Shown here piece after piece: positions 26,197 to 36,107 of a stretch of DNA of 64,000 nt (within the stretch, counting starts at the first letter, position 1; every line of letters begins with the position of its first letter). A program made the translations under genes and the position numbers. The notes under the pieces were generated by a model. It was given only the letters and a program-made list of their open reading frames with translations. It ran no database searches and was not told the origin of the DNA. Source of the stretch: Bacillota bacterium (GTDB lineage Bacteria; Bacillota; Clostridia; Lachnospirales; Lachnospiraceae); assembly GCA_023408815.1 (NCBI GenBank), contig JAEYJO010000057.1, forward strand, positions 124,001-188,000. Reading direction: 5' to 3'.

Positions 26197-26946
26197 CTAT
26201 AGATTTTCACCTTTCTTCCGCAGATTCTTTCTTTCTTCGCCAAAAATAAATCGAATAATTTCTTCCCGCACTTCTTTATCGATGTTCATATACTGTAACC
26301 GGTGCTCGTATACCCCCTGGCGGTTCTCCACCTCTTTTATGCTGAGAACCTTTCCAAGCAGCTCGTATACCTTGGTCCCATTCTCCGTATCCAACTGGTA
26401 TTTGCAAAGCAGCACGCTGTCCGCTTCATATTTAAAATCTGCCACGAAGCGCAACCCGCCTCCACTGATATCCACAATAATACTTCTCTTGAGCGGCAGC
26501 CCCGGAGTGATGAACTCTTCCTTCTTCCCCTTTTTGTCCAAAGCCTTTATCTCATCCTGATTGAGGACTCTGGAATTCATCTCCAGCGCACAGCTGAACC
26601 TGAAATATTCCCGCCTCTGGTCCCTTCTTAAATTACTGATCAAATCCATAGTCAAAAGATAAGTGCTGTTTTTCTTATCTCTATCGACTACCTTCGCACG
26701 GCATCGGTAAACACTGTCCGTCAAATAAAAAAACAAATCGAATTCACTGCCTATCGAAAGCAGAATAATCTTCGTCTTTTCCATAGGCATCACAATCTCT
26801 ATTCGGTCATTGGAAAGAACGTCGTACACATGACTTTGATAAATTCGAGTCTCGGTCTCATTTTCCTTCCCTTTTTTCTTTCGCGTCTCCCTTATATCAA
26901 CTCTATTCCCCGGTATCACATATTTCGATAATATTTCACCCGCCAT
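26197..26946 (-). CDS. PilZ-domain flagellar brake protein, YcgR-like
   Basis: Cyclic-di-GMP-binding regulator of motor function, 249 residues. An N-terminal YcgR-type domain (about 1-105) is followed by PilZ, with the c-di-GMP motifs R112-EYF-R116 (within RRDQRREYFR) and D159-x-S161-x-x-G164 (VDISGGGLRF). It lies between flhG and the truncated cheB, so second-messenger braking is encoded with the motor. Relatives are named YcgR or DgrA/MotI; I cannot choose among them from sequence. Confidence 0.88.
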   Translation of the reverse strand: MAGEILSKYVIPGNRVDIRETRKKKGKENETETRIYQSHVYDVLSNDRIEIVMPMEKTKIILLSIGSEFDLFFYLTDSVYRCRAKVVDRDKKNSTYLLTMDLISNLRRDQRREYFRFSCALEMNSRVLNQDEIKALDKKGKKEEFITPGLPLKRSIIVDISGGGLRFVADFKYEADSVLLCKYQLDTENGTKVYELLGKVLSIKEVENRQGVYEHRLQYMNIDKEVREEIIRFIFGEERKNLRKKGENL

Positions 26947-26968
26947 GATTCACCATCTCTTTGTCTGT

Positions 26969-27844
26969 TTATCTCTTTCCTAATATATGAGAAAAAATTG
27001 CCGCCATTCCCCGCCTGCCTGTATTCTTATTCATTTCTTTATTCATCAGCTTCGCCGCTATTTCCTCATAAGCTAACGCTGATTTCGCGCCCGGACTTTC
27101 CAAGGATACCGGTTTTTGCTGCATTACCGCTTTGGAAAGCTGTCCGTCCTCAGGTATCTCTCCTAAATATTCCATCGGAGTCTTAAGATAATTCTTTACA
27201 ACGGAATACAACTTGTTATAAAGATTCTCTCCCTCGCCGGTCTTCCTCACCCTGTTGGCGATCATCCTGACCTTTGTTTCTTCCTTGGAGAAATCAGGAT
27301 GCCTGCAAAGCGCCTTTAACAGTGAATAGGAGTCTGTGATGGAAGTCGGCTCCGGTGTAGTAACCAGTAAAATTTCTTGACTCGCTACGAGAAATTCCAT
27401 TACCGCATCGGAAATACCCGCTCCCGTGTCAATAATGATCGTATCCGCAAGAGAATCTAATTCCGCAAGATTCTGAATAATATAAGACAGGTTATCCTTA
27501 GTAATATTAGACAGTGCCGCAACTCCTGAACCTCCGGAAATGAATCCCACCTCCATCGGCCCCCATGTAATAATTTCCTTGATATTTTTCCCCTGATATA
27601 TCAAATCGCTCAAATTGTGCTTCGGCACCGTTCCAAACATAATTTCGATATTCGCAAGCCCAAAATCAGCATCGAGTATAATCACCTTCTGCCCCATCTT
27701 ACGGAACTGAATTGCTAAATTAATGGACGTATTGGATTTACCGACTCCCCCTTTTCCGCTGGTAACTGTGATGACGCGAGCCAAAGGCCTTTGTGGATGA
27801 CTGTTGGCCTTAATAATATTCCTTAACTGTTCAGCCTGATCCAT
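26969..27844 (-). CDS. flhG: MinD/ParA-like flagellar number regulator FlhG
   Basis: Membrane-cycling ATPase that controls flagellar number and position with FlhF. 291 residues. The deviant Walker A motif SGKGGVGKSN lies at residues 29-38, Walker B-like VIILDADFGLAN follows, and switch II is TIIIDTGAGI. It lies 12 bases after flhF, the standard order. Confidence 0.95.
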   Translation of the reverse strand: MDQAEQLRNIIKANSHPQRPLARVITVTSGKGGVGKSNTSINLAIQFRKMGQKVIILDADFGLANIEIMFGTVPKHNLSDLIYQGKNIKEIITWGPMEVGFISGGSGVAALSNITKDNLSYIIQNLAELDSLADTIIIDTGAGISDAVMEFLVASQEILLVTTPEPTSITDSYSLLKALCRHPDFSKEETKVRMIANRVRKTGEGENLYNKLYSVVKNYLKTPMEYLGEIPEDGQLSKAVMQQKPVSLESPGAKSALAYEEIAAKLMNKEMNKNTGRRGMAAIFSHILGKR

Positions 27845-27856
27845 AATCCTATCCTC

Positions 27857-29071
27857 CTAATTTTGTCCGCCAAGTAATTTTTTTACAGTCTTCTGGGGAT
27901 TGAACTCTTCTATATCATCCGGCACGTTCTGCCCGCAAGTAACATAAGATAATGACGCTCCCGTATATAGCTTGATATTCAGCAGATTACCCATTGCCGA
28001 AGTCTCGTCCAGCTTTGTGAATATCAGCTTATAGTCTGTAACCTGTGAATAGGAATCGACGATACGGACCAAGTCGCGGTATTTCGTCGTAGCGCTGAGC
28101 ACAAGAAAGACTTCTTTTTCAGCCAGTCCATCTACTGAATGAATCAGCTCGTTGGTATTGGCTTTCTGCTCTTCATTCTGGTAAGAGTGCCCTGAGGTAT
28201 CTACAATAATATAATCATATCCCGTAAAATTCTCCAAAACCTGTGCTATTTCTTCCGGGGAATATATCACGCGGAAAGGCACCTCTAAGATATTGGCATA
28301 AGTGCGAAGTTGCTCCGCTGCTGCAATACGGTATGTATCTGCAGTTAAAAGCGCCACCTTTTTCTTATCGTCCACGATGAATTTGGAAGCTATTTTCGCT
28401 ATGGTAGTGGTCTTTCCCACTCCGGTAGGGCCTACGAAGAAAATCACCTTCACTCCGTTTTGGGGAGGCATTATACTTGCCGGTTTACCGAATTTGAGAA
28501 CCATTTTCTGGTAAATGCTGGAAAGCGCATAGTCGAAAGGCATGTTCGGCTTCACATTTTTTTCTATTTCGTCTATGATTTGATTGGCGTTCTTCTCGCT
28601 TACTTCATTATCCAACATCGTATTGTATAAAATCTTGGTGAATTTCTCCAGTTCGCTATGGACTTCCTCTTCTTCCTCCATCTTGTCGCTCTCCGGCCGC
28701 CAACGCTGCTGTTCCAATAGGATGTGGAGATTGTCCAGTTTCTCCTCCAGCAAAGTGCTCTCTCTCTTTTCCTCATCGAGATTCTCGATAACGAGGGATT
28801 TGGAATTTTGAATCTCGTTATACGGAGATGGATAAACCACCTTTGACGGACTCACCGGTTCTTTTTTTTCTTCTTTTCTCGAGGAATAATATCTCTCGTT
28901 TTCCTCCTCGAGAGCGACCGTCACCTCCACCAAATCCGAACGGAAAAAGCGGAAAAAGCCTTTCTTTTTCACGCCCTTCACATTCATTATAACAATATTT
29001 TTACCCAGTTCCCTTTTTGCCGCTTCTACGGCTTCGTTTTCTGTTTTTCCTTGGAATTTCTTAATTATCAT
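27857..29071 (-). CDS. flhF: Flagellar SRP-like GTPase FlhF
   Basis: SRP-family GTPase that sets the site of flagellum assembly. 404 residues: a basic N-terminal B domain, a helical N domain and the G domain. GTP motifs are GPTGVGKTTTIAK near residue 215, LLTADTYRIAAAEQL, DTSGHS and FTKLDE. Its ATG overlaps the flhA stop by four bases. Confidence 0.96.
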   Translation of the reverse strand: MIIKKFQGKTENEAVEAAKRELGKNIVIMNVKGVKKKGFFRFFRSDLVEVTVALEEENERYYSSRKEEKKEPVSPSKVVYPSPYNEIQNSKSLVIENLDEEKRESTLLEEKLDNLHILLEQQRWRPESDKMEEEEEVHSELEKFTKILYNTMLDNEVSEKNANQIIDEIEKNVKPNMPFDYALSSIYQKMVLKFGKPASIMPPQNGVKVIFFVGPTGVGKTTTIAKIASKFIVDDKKKVALLTADTYRIAAAEQLRTYANILEVPFRVIYSPEEIAQVLENFTGYDYIIVDTSGHSYQNEEQKANTNELIHSVDGLAEKEVFLVLSATTKYRDLVRIVDSYSQVTDYKLIFTKLDETSAMGNLLNIKLYTGASLSYVTCGQNVPDDIEEFNPQKTVKKLLGGQN

Positions 29072-31104
29072 GCTATCGTCACCATCCCAACAGATTGTAA
29101 TTCTACATTTGATTCGATTTCATTATAAGAAACGACGATCAAGTCTCTGTAATAATCCTCCGTCAACCGTTTAAAATACATCCGCACGATAGGCGAAGTG
29201 ATGATAATAGGATTCTTGCCCAGATTCTCAAGCTTCTGCATCTCGTCTCCTACCGACTTGATGACCGTCTTCGTCTTTTCCGGATCGAGAGTAAGATATG
29301 CTCCCTGCTCCGTCTGCTTTACACTATTCATAATCTCCTGCTCCAGTTTCGGATCCATGGTCACAACGCTGGTGGTCTCGTTAGCAGGAAAATACTTGCT
29401 GGAAATAGCTCTCTTTAAGCTTTGCCGCACATATTCCGTCAGAATATCCGTATCCCTCGTGGTCGCTGCATAGTCCGCCAGCGTTTCGAAAATGGTAAGT
29501 AAATCCCGGATGGAAATTCCTTCCTTCAACATATTCTGCAATACTTTCTGAACCTCGCCAACGCCAAGCAGCTTCGGAACAAGCTCTTCCACCAAGGAGG
29601 GATTCGATTCCTTCATGTTGTTGACAAGATTCTGTACGTCCTGTCTCGTGAGCAGCTCGGAAATATACTGCCTTATAACTTCTGTCAAGTGTGTCGCGAT
29701 AATAGACGGAGGGTCTACCACCGTATAGCCCAGACTCTCGGCCCTTTCTCTCTGCCCCTCAGTAATCCAAATCGCCGGCAGATGAAAGGAAGGTTCGAAA
29801 GTCGGAATACCTGTGATTTCCTCCTCCACATACCCAGGATTCATTGCCATGTAGTGGTCGAACAAAATCTCTCCTTCGCTTACCTGTACACCTTTTATCT
29901 TAATAATATATTGGTTCGGATTCAACTGTATATTGTCTCGCAGACGGATAATTGGTACAACGGTACCAAGCTCCAGAGCTATCTGCCTTCTTATCATAAC
30001 AACCCGGTCTAATAAGTCGCCGCCTTGATTCACATCTGCAAGAGGGATAATTCCATAGCCGAACTCCAGCTCGATAGGATCCACCTGCAAGAGGCTGGTC
30101 ACATTCTCCGGCTGTCTGATTTCCTCCGCCGCCATTTCGTCCATATCCACTTCCGCTTCTATCTTTGCGGTCTCGATAGTTCCCGCCATCACTCTTCCGC
30201 TTACGATAAATACTAATCCCATCGCAATGAAAAGAATGTCGTTTAATGGAGTAACAATGCCTAACAACGCTAAAATTGCTCCTACAAAATATAATACCTT
30301 CGGCACACCGAATAACTGGCGCACAAGCACCGAACCGAAATCGGCATCCTTGGAGCCCTTCGTTACAAGAATACCGGTGGAAAGCGAAATGAGCAGGGAT
30401 GGTATCTGACTGACCAGACCATCACCGATAGTAAGGATTGTATACTTATCTACCGCTCCCCCTATATCCATTCCCTGGCGGAGCACTCCCATCGCAATAC
30501 CGCCCACAATATTAATTACAGTAATGATGAGTCCTGCTATCGCATCTCCCTTAACGTACTTCACAGCACCGTCCATGGAGCCAAAAAAGCTTGCTTCCTC
30601 CTGAATCTTATCACGCCTTCTCTTTGCTTCCGCGTCCGTAATCGCACCGGTATTAAGATCCGCATCGATTGCCATCTGTTTACCAGGCATAGCATCCAAC
30701 GTAAATCTTGCCGTTACCTCTGCAACTCTCTCAGAACCCTTGTTGATAACCATGAACTGAATGAGAATCAAGATAATGAAAATGATAACACCGATTACAA
30801 GATCGCCCCCACCTACAAAGTTACCGAATACTAAAATGACATTACCCGGGTCGCCTGAAGATAATATCAGCTTAGTAGCAGATATATTGAGCGCGATTCT
30901 GAATATAGTCGTAAACAATAACATCGTCGGGAAAAATGACAATTCCAGTACTTCTTTAACAAACATACAGCCGAATAAAATAGTAAATGCCAACGCTATA
31001 TTAAAAGCGAGAAAAATATCGAGCAGCCACGCCGGAATAGGCACGATAAACATAACGAACGCCGACACCACAAATAATGCAACACTTATATCCGCCCTTT
31101 TCAT
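29068..31104 (-). CDS. flhA: Flagellar export gate protein FlhA
   Basis: Largest export-gate subunit, 678 residues. The N-terminal half has about eight membrane spans with the FHIPEP family signature region around RFTLDAMPGKQMAIDADLNT. The C-terminal half is the cytoplasmic nonameric ring that docks chaperone-substrate complexes. It lies 20 bases after flhB and overlaps flhF. Confidence 0.97.
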   Translation of the reverse strand: MKRADISVALFVVSAFVMFIVPIPAWLLDIFLAFNIALAFTILFGCMFVKEVLELSFFPTMLLFTTIFRIALNISATKLILSSGDPGNVILVFGNFVGGGDLVIGVIIFIILILIQFMVINKGSERVAEVTARFTLDAMPGKQMAIDADLNTGAITDAEAKRRRDKIQEEASFFGSMDGAVKYVKGDAIAGLIITVINIVGGIAMGVLRQGMDIGGAVDKYTILTIGDGLVSQIPSLLISLSTGILVTKGSKDADFGSVLVRQLFGVPKVLYFVGAILALLGIVTPLNDILFIAMGLVFIVSGRVMAGTIETAKIEAEVDMDEMAAEEIRQPENVTSLLQVDPIELEFGYGIIPLADVNQGGDLLDRVVMIRRQIALELGTVVPIIRLRDNIQLNPNQYIIKIKGVQVSEGEILFDHYMAMNPGYVEEEITGIPTFEPSFHLPAIWITEGQRERAESLGYTVVDPPSIIATHLTEVIRQYISELLTRQDVQNLVNNMKESNPSLVEELVPKLLGVGEVQKVLQNMLKEGISIRDLLTIFETLADYAATTRDTDILTEYVRQSLKRAISSKYFPANETTSVVTMDPKLEQEIMNSVKQTEQGAYLTLDPEKTKTVIKSVGDEMQKLENLGKNPIIITSPIVRMYFKRLTEDYYRDLIVVSYNEIESNVELQSVGMVTIA

Positions 31105-31124
31105 ACCTTACTCCTCCTCTCTTC

Positions 31125-32237
31125 TTACGTCTTTCCCTTCAAATGATATACGAATGCGAGCACCTCGGCCACTGCCTGATACAGCTCCGGCGGTACCAGC
31201 TCGCCCACATCTACATTCGCATACAGCATTCTGGCAAGGGGCTTATTTTCTACAATTTCTATATGATGCTCCTTCGCTGCATCCTTAATCTTCTGCGCGA
31301 GATAATCCTCTCCCTTTGCTATGACCAAAGGAGCTTCATATTTATCAGGATCATACTTGATCGCCACTGCATAGTGGGTAGGGTTGGTAATTACCACATC
31401 TGCCTCGGGCAATTGCTGCATCATACGGCGCTGGGAAGCTTCTCTCATGCGCTGTCTTTGCTTTCCCTTAATCTTAGGATCACCCTCCTGATCCTTATAC
31501 TCATCCTTAATTTCCTGCTTCGTCATTTTCATATCTTCTTTAAATTTATGCTTCTGATAAGCGAAGTCTAGAATTCCTATGAGTATATAAATGGCAGAAA
31601 CCCGTATTCCCAAATCGATAACTAATTCTCCGATAAGCAAAATAGCCTGATTTAACGGAATATCATATAACAGAAAAATGTAGTCGTACTTATCCTTCAA
31701 GTAAGAATACGCCACATAAATAATCAATCCCACTTTGAGCAAAGATTTTACCAGTTCCATCAAGGAATCCTTGGAAATAATCTTCTTAAATCCCTTCAAG
31801 GGGTTAAGCTTGCTGAGCTTAGGCTGCAACGTCTTTCCGGTGGGACGCCATTTTACCTGCACCACATCGCAAATGAACGCTACCAGCAGCCCTATGATAA
31901 GAACCGGAGCCATTATAAGAATCATCTCAAGAACCATATTGTTAAATACGGCGCGCAGGCTGGTAACAGGAACCTCTCCGTTGTAGTTCTTTATCAGACT
32001 CGGTATCTGTCCGTAAATGCTATAAAAAACTTCTAAAAAGCTGTTTCCCATGCTTCCTACATAGAACTTCAGCACTAAAAATAAAGCGAGAAGTCCGAAG
32101 GCATTACCAATTTCCTTACTCTTAGCTACCTGTCCTTCTTTTCTGGCATCCCTTAACTTTTTGTCGGTAGCGGGCTCCGTTTTTTCTCCGCCCGGACCAT
32201 CTTTCGCAAAAAACTGGAGATTATACTGTAAAATCAC
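31125..32237 (-). CDS. flhB: Flagellar export switch protein FlhB
   Basis: Export-apparatus protein that switches substrate class once the hook is complete. 370 residues with four membrane spans and a cytoplasmic C-terminal domain carrying the self-cleavage site Asn285-Pro286-Thr287-His288 (TNPTHYAVA). The ATG overlaps the fliR stop by four bases. Not fused to FliR, unlike in some clostridia. Confidence 0.97.
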   Translation of the reverse strand: MILQYNLQFFAKDGPGGEKTEPATDKKLRDARKEGQVAKSKEIGNAFGLLALFLVLKFYVGSMGNSFLEVFYSIYGQIPSLIKNYNGEVPVTSLRAVFNNMVLEMILIMAPVLIIGLLVAFICDVVQVKWRPTGKTLQPKLSKLNPLKGFKKIISKDSLMELVKSLLKVGLIIYVAYSYLKDKYDYIFLLYDIPLNQAILLIGELVIDLGIRVSAIYILIGILDFAYQKHKFKEDMKMTKQEIKDEYKDQEGDPKIKGKQRQRMREASQRRMMQQLPEADVVITNPTHYAVAIKYDPDKYEAPLVIAKGEDYLAQKIKDAAKEHHIEIVENKPLARMLYANVDVGELVPPELYQAVAEVLAFVYHLKGKT

Positions 32238-33016
32238 ATCAGTCCCTCTACAAATGACACTACTATTTTTTTCATTTGTTCAAAAATAAAATTAGAAGCT
32301 ACGGGCAGCATCCCTGCCGTTAAAAACAGCACCGACAGGCCTACCAAAATCTTAATCTGAATACCGACAGCGAACATATTGAGCTGGGGCGAAACCTTCG
32401 CCAATATGCCAAGAATGACGTTCAGCATTACCATAACCAGAAATATTGGAAGGCAAATGCGAAAGCCTATAATTATATAATCGCTCATAAAACGAACCAC
32501 CGACGTTGTCAGGGAGTCAGTCCTAAATACGGCACCATTTATCGGTATCAGCGTAAAAGTATCCACCAGAGCCTTTAACAGATATTGGTACATCCCGCTT
32601 ACAATGAGCATAAGAGTTATCATGTATTGATAAAAAACACCGGAAATACTTGTAGATTCTTTCGTCGTAGGATCCATGATCGTAACCATGGCCAACCCCG
32701 TCTCCATATCGATAACGTGTCCTGCAAAGGATACGATGGAATTGCACAAGTTAGCGCCAAACCCGATAATAAAGCCCGTTAAAGCCTCCTTCATAACAAT
32801 TACCGTATAACCTAACCAAGTGTCGTATTGAAGCGGCTCGGAAGGTGCCAAAACAAAGAAGACAAGCAGTGATACGAAAAAGCTGATCCCTACCCTTATC
32901 TGTCTCGGCGTATTATTCATACTGAAAAACGGTGCGATAAAGACAAAGCAGGTCACCCTGGTGAAAATCAATAAAAAATATTCAAGACTTGCATATGTAA
33001 AAACATAATCAATCAT
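32234..33016 (-). CDS. fliR: Flagellar export protein FliR
   Basis: Core subunit of the FliPQR export channel, 260 residues with six membrane spans. The segment FIGFGANLCNSIVSFAGHVIDMETGLAM is typical of FliR. It starts four bases after the fliQ stop and overlaps flhB. Confidence 0.95.
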   Translation of the reverse strand: MIDYVFTYASLEYFLLIFTRVTCFVFIAPFFSMNNTPRQIRVGISFFVSLLVFFVLAPSEPLQYDTWLGYTVIVMKEALTGFIIGFGANLCNSIVSFAGHVIDMETGLAMVTIMDPTTKESTSISGVFYQYMITLMLIVSGMYQYLLKALVDTFTLIPINGAVFRTDSLTTSVVRFMSDYIIIGFRICLPIFLVMVMLNVILGILAKVSPQLNMFAVGIQIKILVGLSVLFLTAGMLPVASNFIFEQMKKIVVSFVEGLM

Positions 33017-33020
33017 AACG

Positions 33021-33290
33021 CTACCTTATATAGACGCTGAAATCGGACCACAAGCTCACCATAAACTCTGACATACCGTTCATCATCCAATGCCCCAACA
33101 CCATAATCGACAAAAATACGCAAATGATTTTCGGCACGAAGGTGAGCGTCTGCTCCTGAATCGACGTAACGGTCTGAAAAATACTGATAATCAAACCAAC
33201 AATGAGCGACACGAGCAGTATAGGAGCCGATGTCTTTATGATCAAATATAATGCGGTCGAAGAAATCGCGGTTATGTCATCAATTGTCAT
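33021..33290 (-). CDS. fliQ: Flagellar export protein FliQ
   Basis: Small channel subunit, 89 residues, two membrane spans. The segment SLIVGLIISIFQTVTSIQEQ followed by TLTFVPKI is the family mark. It sits between fliP and fliR. Confidence 0.97.
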   Translation of the reverse strand: MTIDDITAISSTALYLIIKTSAPILLVSLIVGLIISIFQTVTSIQEQTLTFVPKIICVFLSIMVLGHWMMNGMSEFMVSLWSDFSVYIR

Positions 33291-33317
33291 ACATTAACTC
33301 CCTTTCGCTTTTGTCAT

Positions 33318-34190
33318 TTAATAAAAGGTCTTCACCAAGCTTCCTATGATTAAGTTCCAGCCATCTGCCAATACGAACAAAAGTATCTTGAAAGGCATGG
33401 AAATCGTGGTAGGCGGCAGCATCATCATACCCATACTCATGAGTGTCGAAGCCACAACCATATCTATGACGATAAATGGAATATAAATCAAAAATCCTAT
33501 AATAAACGCTGTCCGAAGCTCGCTGATAATAAAGCTGGGAATCAGAACACTGGTGGGAATGCTGGCCAGATCACCCTGCCACTCCGTATTACTGATATCC
33601 ATGAACAGTCTTACATCCTTCGCAAGTGTCTGCCCGTACATAAAATCTCTAAAAGGCTGTATGCCGATCTCCAAAGCCTCGGCCTGATCCATTTCCCCTG
33701 CTTCGAAAGGCACTACTGCCTCCTCATATACCTTTGACAAGGTAGGCTGCATGATGAAAAAGGTCAAAAACAAAGCTAACCCAATCAACACCTGATTAGG
33801 GGGCGCCGTTTGGGTATTCAAAGCTGCCCTCGTAAAATGCAGAACGATAATAATTCTGGTAAACGAGGTAAGCATTATAATTAATGTTGGTGCGAGCGCA
33901 ATCAAGGTAAGCGTCAAGAGAATTCTCAGGCTGCCATTCAATTGTCCGTTTCCCTCATCATAAGTAAGGGTTACGGTATTCGCTATATTAAGTTCCTTTA
34001 AATCCTCCGGCGTCTGTGCATCGCCCGGATTACTGATATTCGTTCTTTCATCAGTAGTACCTGTCAGATTCGATTCCCTTGTATCCGCCGCATAAACGGA
34101 AACTGGTCTGGCTGTACACAATAATATGCCCACCGAAAACAGCAGGCATATTATTTTTATCATCCTTCTTCCGGAAAAAATTGTTCTCAT
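33318..34190 (-). CDS. fliP: Flagellar export protein FliP
   Basis: Core channel subunit, 290 residues, with a cleavable signal peptide (to about residue 34, ending ...SVYA) and four spans. FliP signatures are visible: LIALAPTLIIMLTSFTRIIIV and FIPFIVIDMVVASTLMSMGM, with MMLPPTTISMPFKILLFV near the end. It lies 16 bases after fliO. Confidence 0.97.
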   Translation of the reverse strand: MRTIFSGRRMIKIICLLFSVGILLCTARPVSVYAADTRESNLTGTTDERTNISNPGDAQTPEDLKELNIANTVTLTYDEGNGQLNGSLRILLTLTLIALAPTLIIMLTSFTRIIIVLHFTRAALNTQTAPPNQVLIGLALFLTFFIMQPTLSKVYEEAVVPFEAGEMDQAEALEIGIQPFRDFMYGQTLAKDVRLFMDISNTEWQGDLASIPTSVLIPSFIISELRTAFIIGFLIYIPFIVIDMVVASTLMSMGMMMLPPTTISMPFKILLFVLADGWNLIIGSLVKTFY

Positions 34191-34206
34191 ATATCTCGCC
34201 TATTCT

Positions 34207-34578
34207 TCATTTCTTTCGGTCTTTATCCATAATCTTTGCTTTTTCAAATATCTTCTTAAAATCGGGCATAGTATCTCCCTCTTTATCCGGTAAATGAATC
34301 TGCTCGGCGGGTATCTCTGCAAGCATCGTAATCGTATCCTTGCCTATTCCTATAGCAAGATACTTATCTCCGGTCTTTATTATCTGGATATATTTATTTA
34401 CAGTAATTTTGTATGTCTCTATAACCTCTATATTCGCTCCATACGTCCTTCCCTTCTGCAGATTAGCCATCCATCTGGTAAAAAACCATGTGATTCCCAG
34501 CACGAAAACAAATATAATGAGCACAGTCAAAAACTGTAAATACGAATTTGTACTACTCGATACGGTAAGCAGCATCAT
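34207..34578 (-). CDS. fliO: Flagellar biosynthesis protein FliO
   Basis: Bitopic membrane protein of 123 residues that helps assemble FliP. One span lies at about residues 15-33; the cytoplasmic part (IEVIETYKITVNKYIQIIKTGDKYLAIGIG) is FliO-like. Its ATG shares one base with the cheY stop (TAATG). FliO is weakly conserved, so position adds most of the weight. Confidence 0.85.
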   Translation of the reverse strand: MMLLTVSSSTNSYLQFLTVLIIFVFVLGITWFFTRWMANLQKGRTYGANIEVIETYKITVNKYIQIIKTGDKYLAIGIGKDTITMLAEIPAEQIHLPDKEGDTMPDFKKIFEKAKIMDKDRKK

Positions 34579-34940
34579 TATCCAACTACTTTCTTAACAG
34601 CCTCCAAAACGCGATCCGCTTGGAAAGGCTTAACGATAAAGTCCTTTGCTCCTGCCTGAATAGATTCGATAACCATCGCCTGCTGGCCCATTGCAGAGCA
34701 CATGATTACGAGAGCGGAAGGATCTGCCTCTTTAATTTTCTTCAATGCCATGATCCCGTCCATTTCCGGCATGGTAATATCCATAAGGACAAGGTCGGGA
34801 TTCAATTCGCCATACTTCTCCACTGCCTTCACTCCGTTTTCCGCTTCACCCGCAACGTTGTATCCGTTTTTCGTAAGGATATCTTTAATCATCATACGCA
34901 TGAATGCAGCATCGTCGCAAATTAAAATGTTCTTTGCCAT
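34578..34940 (-). CDS. cheY: Chemotaxis response regulator CheY
   Basis: Single-domain receiver, 120 residues, that binds FliM/FliY when phosphorylated. Acid pocket CDD (Asp9, Asp10), phospho-acceptor Asp54 in LMDITMPEMDG, the switch residue in CSAMGQ and Lys in VKPF are all present. Its placement between fliY and fliO, away from cheA, is usual in Bacillota fla/che operons. Confidence 0.96.
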   Translation of the reverse strand: MAKNILICDDAAFMRMMIKDILTKNGYNVAGEAENGVKAVEKYGELNPDLVLMDITMPEMDGIMALKKIKEADPSALVIMCSAMGQQAMVIESIQAGAKDFIVKPFQADRVLEAVKKVVG

Positions 34941-34963
34941 ATCTCTTTCTCCTATTTCTCTTC

Positions 34964-36106
34964 TTATTTAATAATTTCTGTTACTCGGATACCGAAGCTT
35001 TCTTCGATTACCACAACTTCACCTTTAGCTACAAATTTGCCATTTACCAAAACATCTATCGGTTCTCCGGCAATCTTGTCAAGTTCAATAATTGTACCCG
35101 GAGCGAAATCTAAAATTTCAGATATCGATTTACTTGTTCTGCCCAGTTCCACAGTTACCTCTAGCGGTACGTCCATTATCAGTCCAATATTTTCATTGCT
35201 TTGAAGTCCGCTGTAATCGGTTGTAAAATTCTGGAACTGTGCAGGCTGAACATTCATATTCTGCATCTGCGGCATAGCCACTTGCGGCATCCCCATCATT
35301 GCCATCTGCTGCTGCATTCCGTTGCCTCCTATTGCTGCCATCTGCGGCGGTATGTTCTGCGTCTGCTGCGGTTCCGGTTCCGGAATCGGTACAGAGTTTT
35401 CCATCTGGTTATTTATAAAAGTCTCATATAATGTCTTCGCAAAATCGATCGGATATAACTGCATAATCGTGCTGTCTACCAAATCTCCAATTTGCATTCT
35501 GAAGGAAATTTTCACAAATACGCCATCCAGAAAGGAAGCAATATCGCTGCCTGACTTGAATGCATTTAAGTCAACCAGGCTGGCATCCGGGGGGCTGATA
35601 TCGATCATCGTACCGAGCATCGTAGAAAGAGAAGTAGCCGCGGAGCCCATCATCTGGTTCATCGCTTCGGAAATCGCACTAAGATGCATCTCTCCCAATT
35701 CTCCGTCCGTGTTCGTTCCGTCGCCGCCCATCATAAGGTCGGTGATAATCTTAACATCATGCTCCTTTAGCACCAGAATATTGGAGCCCTCCAAGCCCGA
35801 GGTATACCTTATCTGAATAAATACACAAGGCCGCTCATAATCCTCCGTCATATTCGCCCAATTGGATAACGTCACTCGGGGAGTTGTAATATTAACTTTT
35901 CGATTGACTAGAGAATACAATGTTGTTGCCGACGATCCCATGCTGATATTGGCAATTTCTCCAATGGCATCCTTTTCCACTTCGGAAAGCAAGCTTTCGT
36001 CTACATAAGCGGCTGATGCCGCCGAAGCTTCTCCTCCATCTTCCTCCGATAGGTCCATTCCGTTCAATAACGCATTTATTTCGTCTTGAGATAACATTCC
36101 ATCCAT
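34964..36106 (-). CDS. fliY: Flagellar switch phosphatase FliY
   Basis: Motor switch protein of 380 residues combining three modules. A CheY-P-binding N-terminal helix (LSQDEINALLNGM, residues 5-17) is followed by a CheC-type phosphatase domain with two E-x2-N motifs (GEIANISMGSSATTL and SEAMNQMMGSAATSL), a Met/Gln/Pro-rich linker and a C-terminal FliN-type SpoA domain. It removes phosphate from CheY at the motor. With the separate CheC this gives two CheY-P sinks in the operon. Confidence 0.95.
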   Translation of the reverse strand: MDGMLSQDEINALLNGMDLSEEDGGEASAASAAYVDESLLSEVEKDAIGEIANISMGSSATTLYSLVNRKVNITTPRVTLSNWANMTEDYERPCVFIQIRYTSGLEGSNILVLKEHDVKIITDLMMGGDGTNTDGELGEMHLSAISEAMNQMMGSAATSLSTMLGTMIDISPPDASLVDLNAFKSGSDIASFLDGVFVKISFRMQIGDLVDSTIMQLYPIDFAKTLYETFINNQMENSVPIPEPEPQQTQNIPPQMAAIGGNGMQQQMAMMGMPQVAMPQMQNMNVQPAQFQNFTTDYSGLQSNENIGLIMDVPLEVTVELGRTSKSISEILDFAPGTIIELDKIAGEPIDVLVNGKFVAKGEVVVIEESFGIRVTEIIK

Positions 36107-36107
36107 G

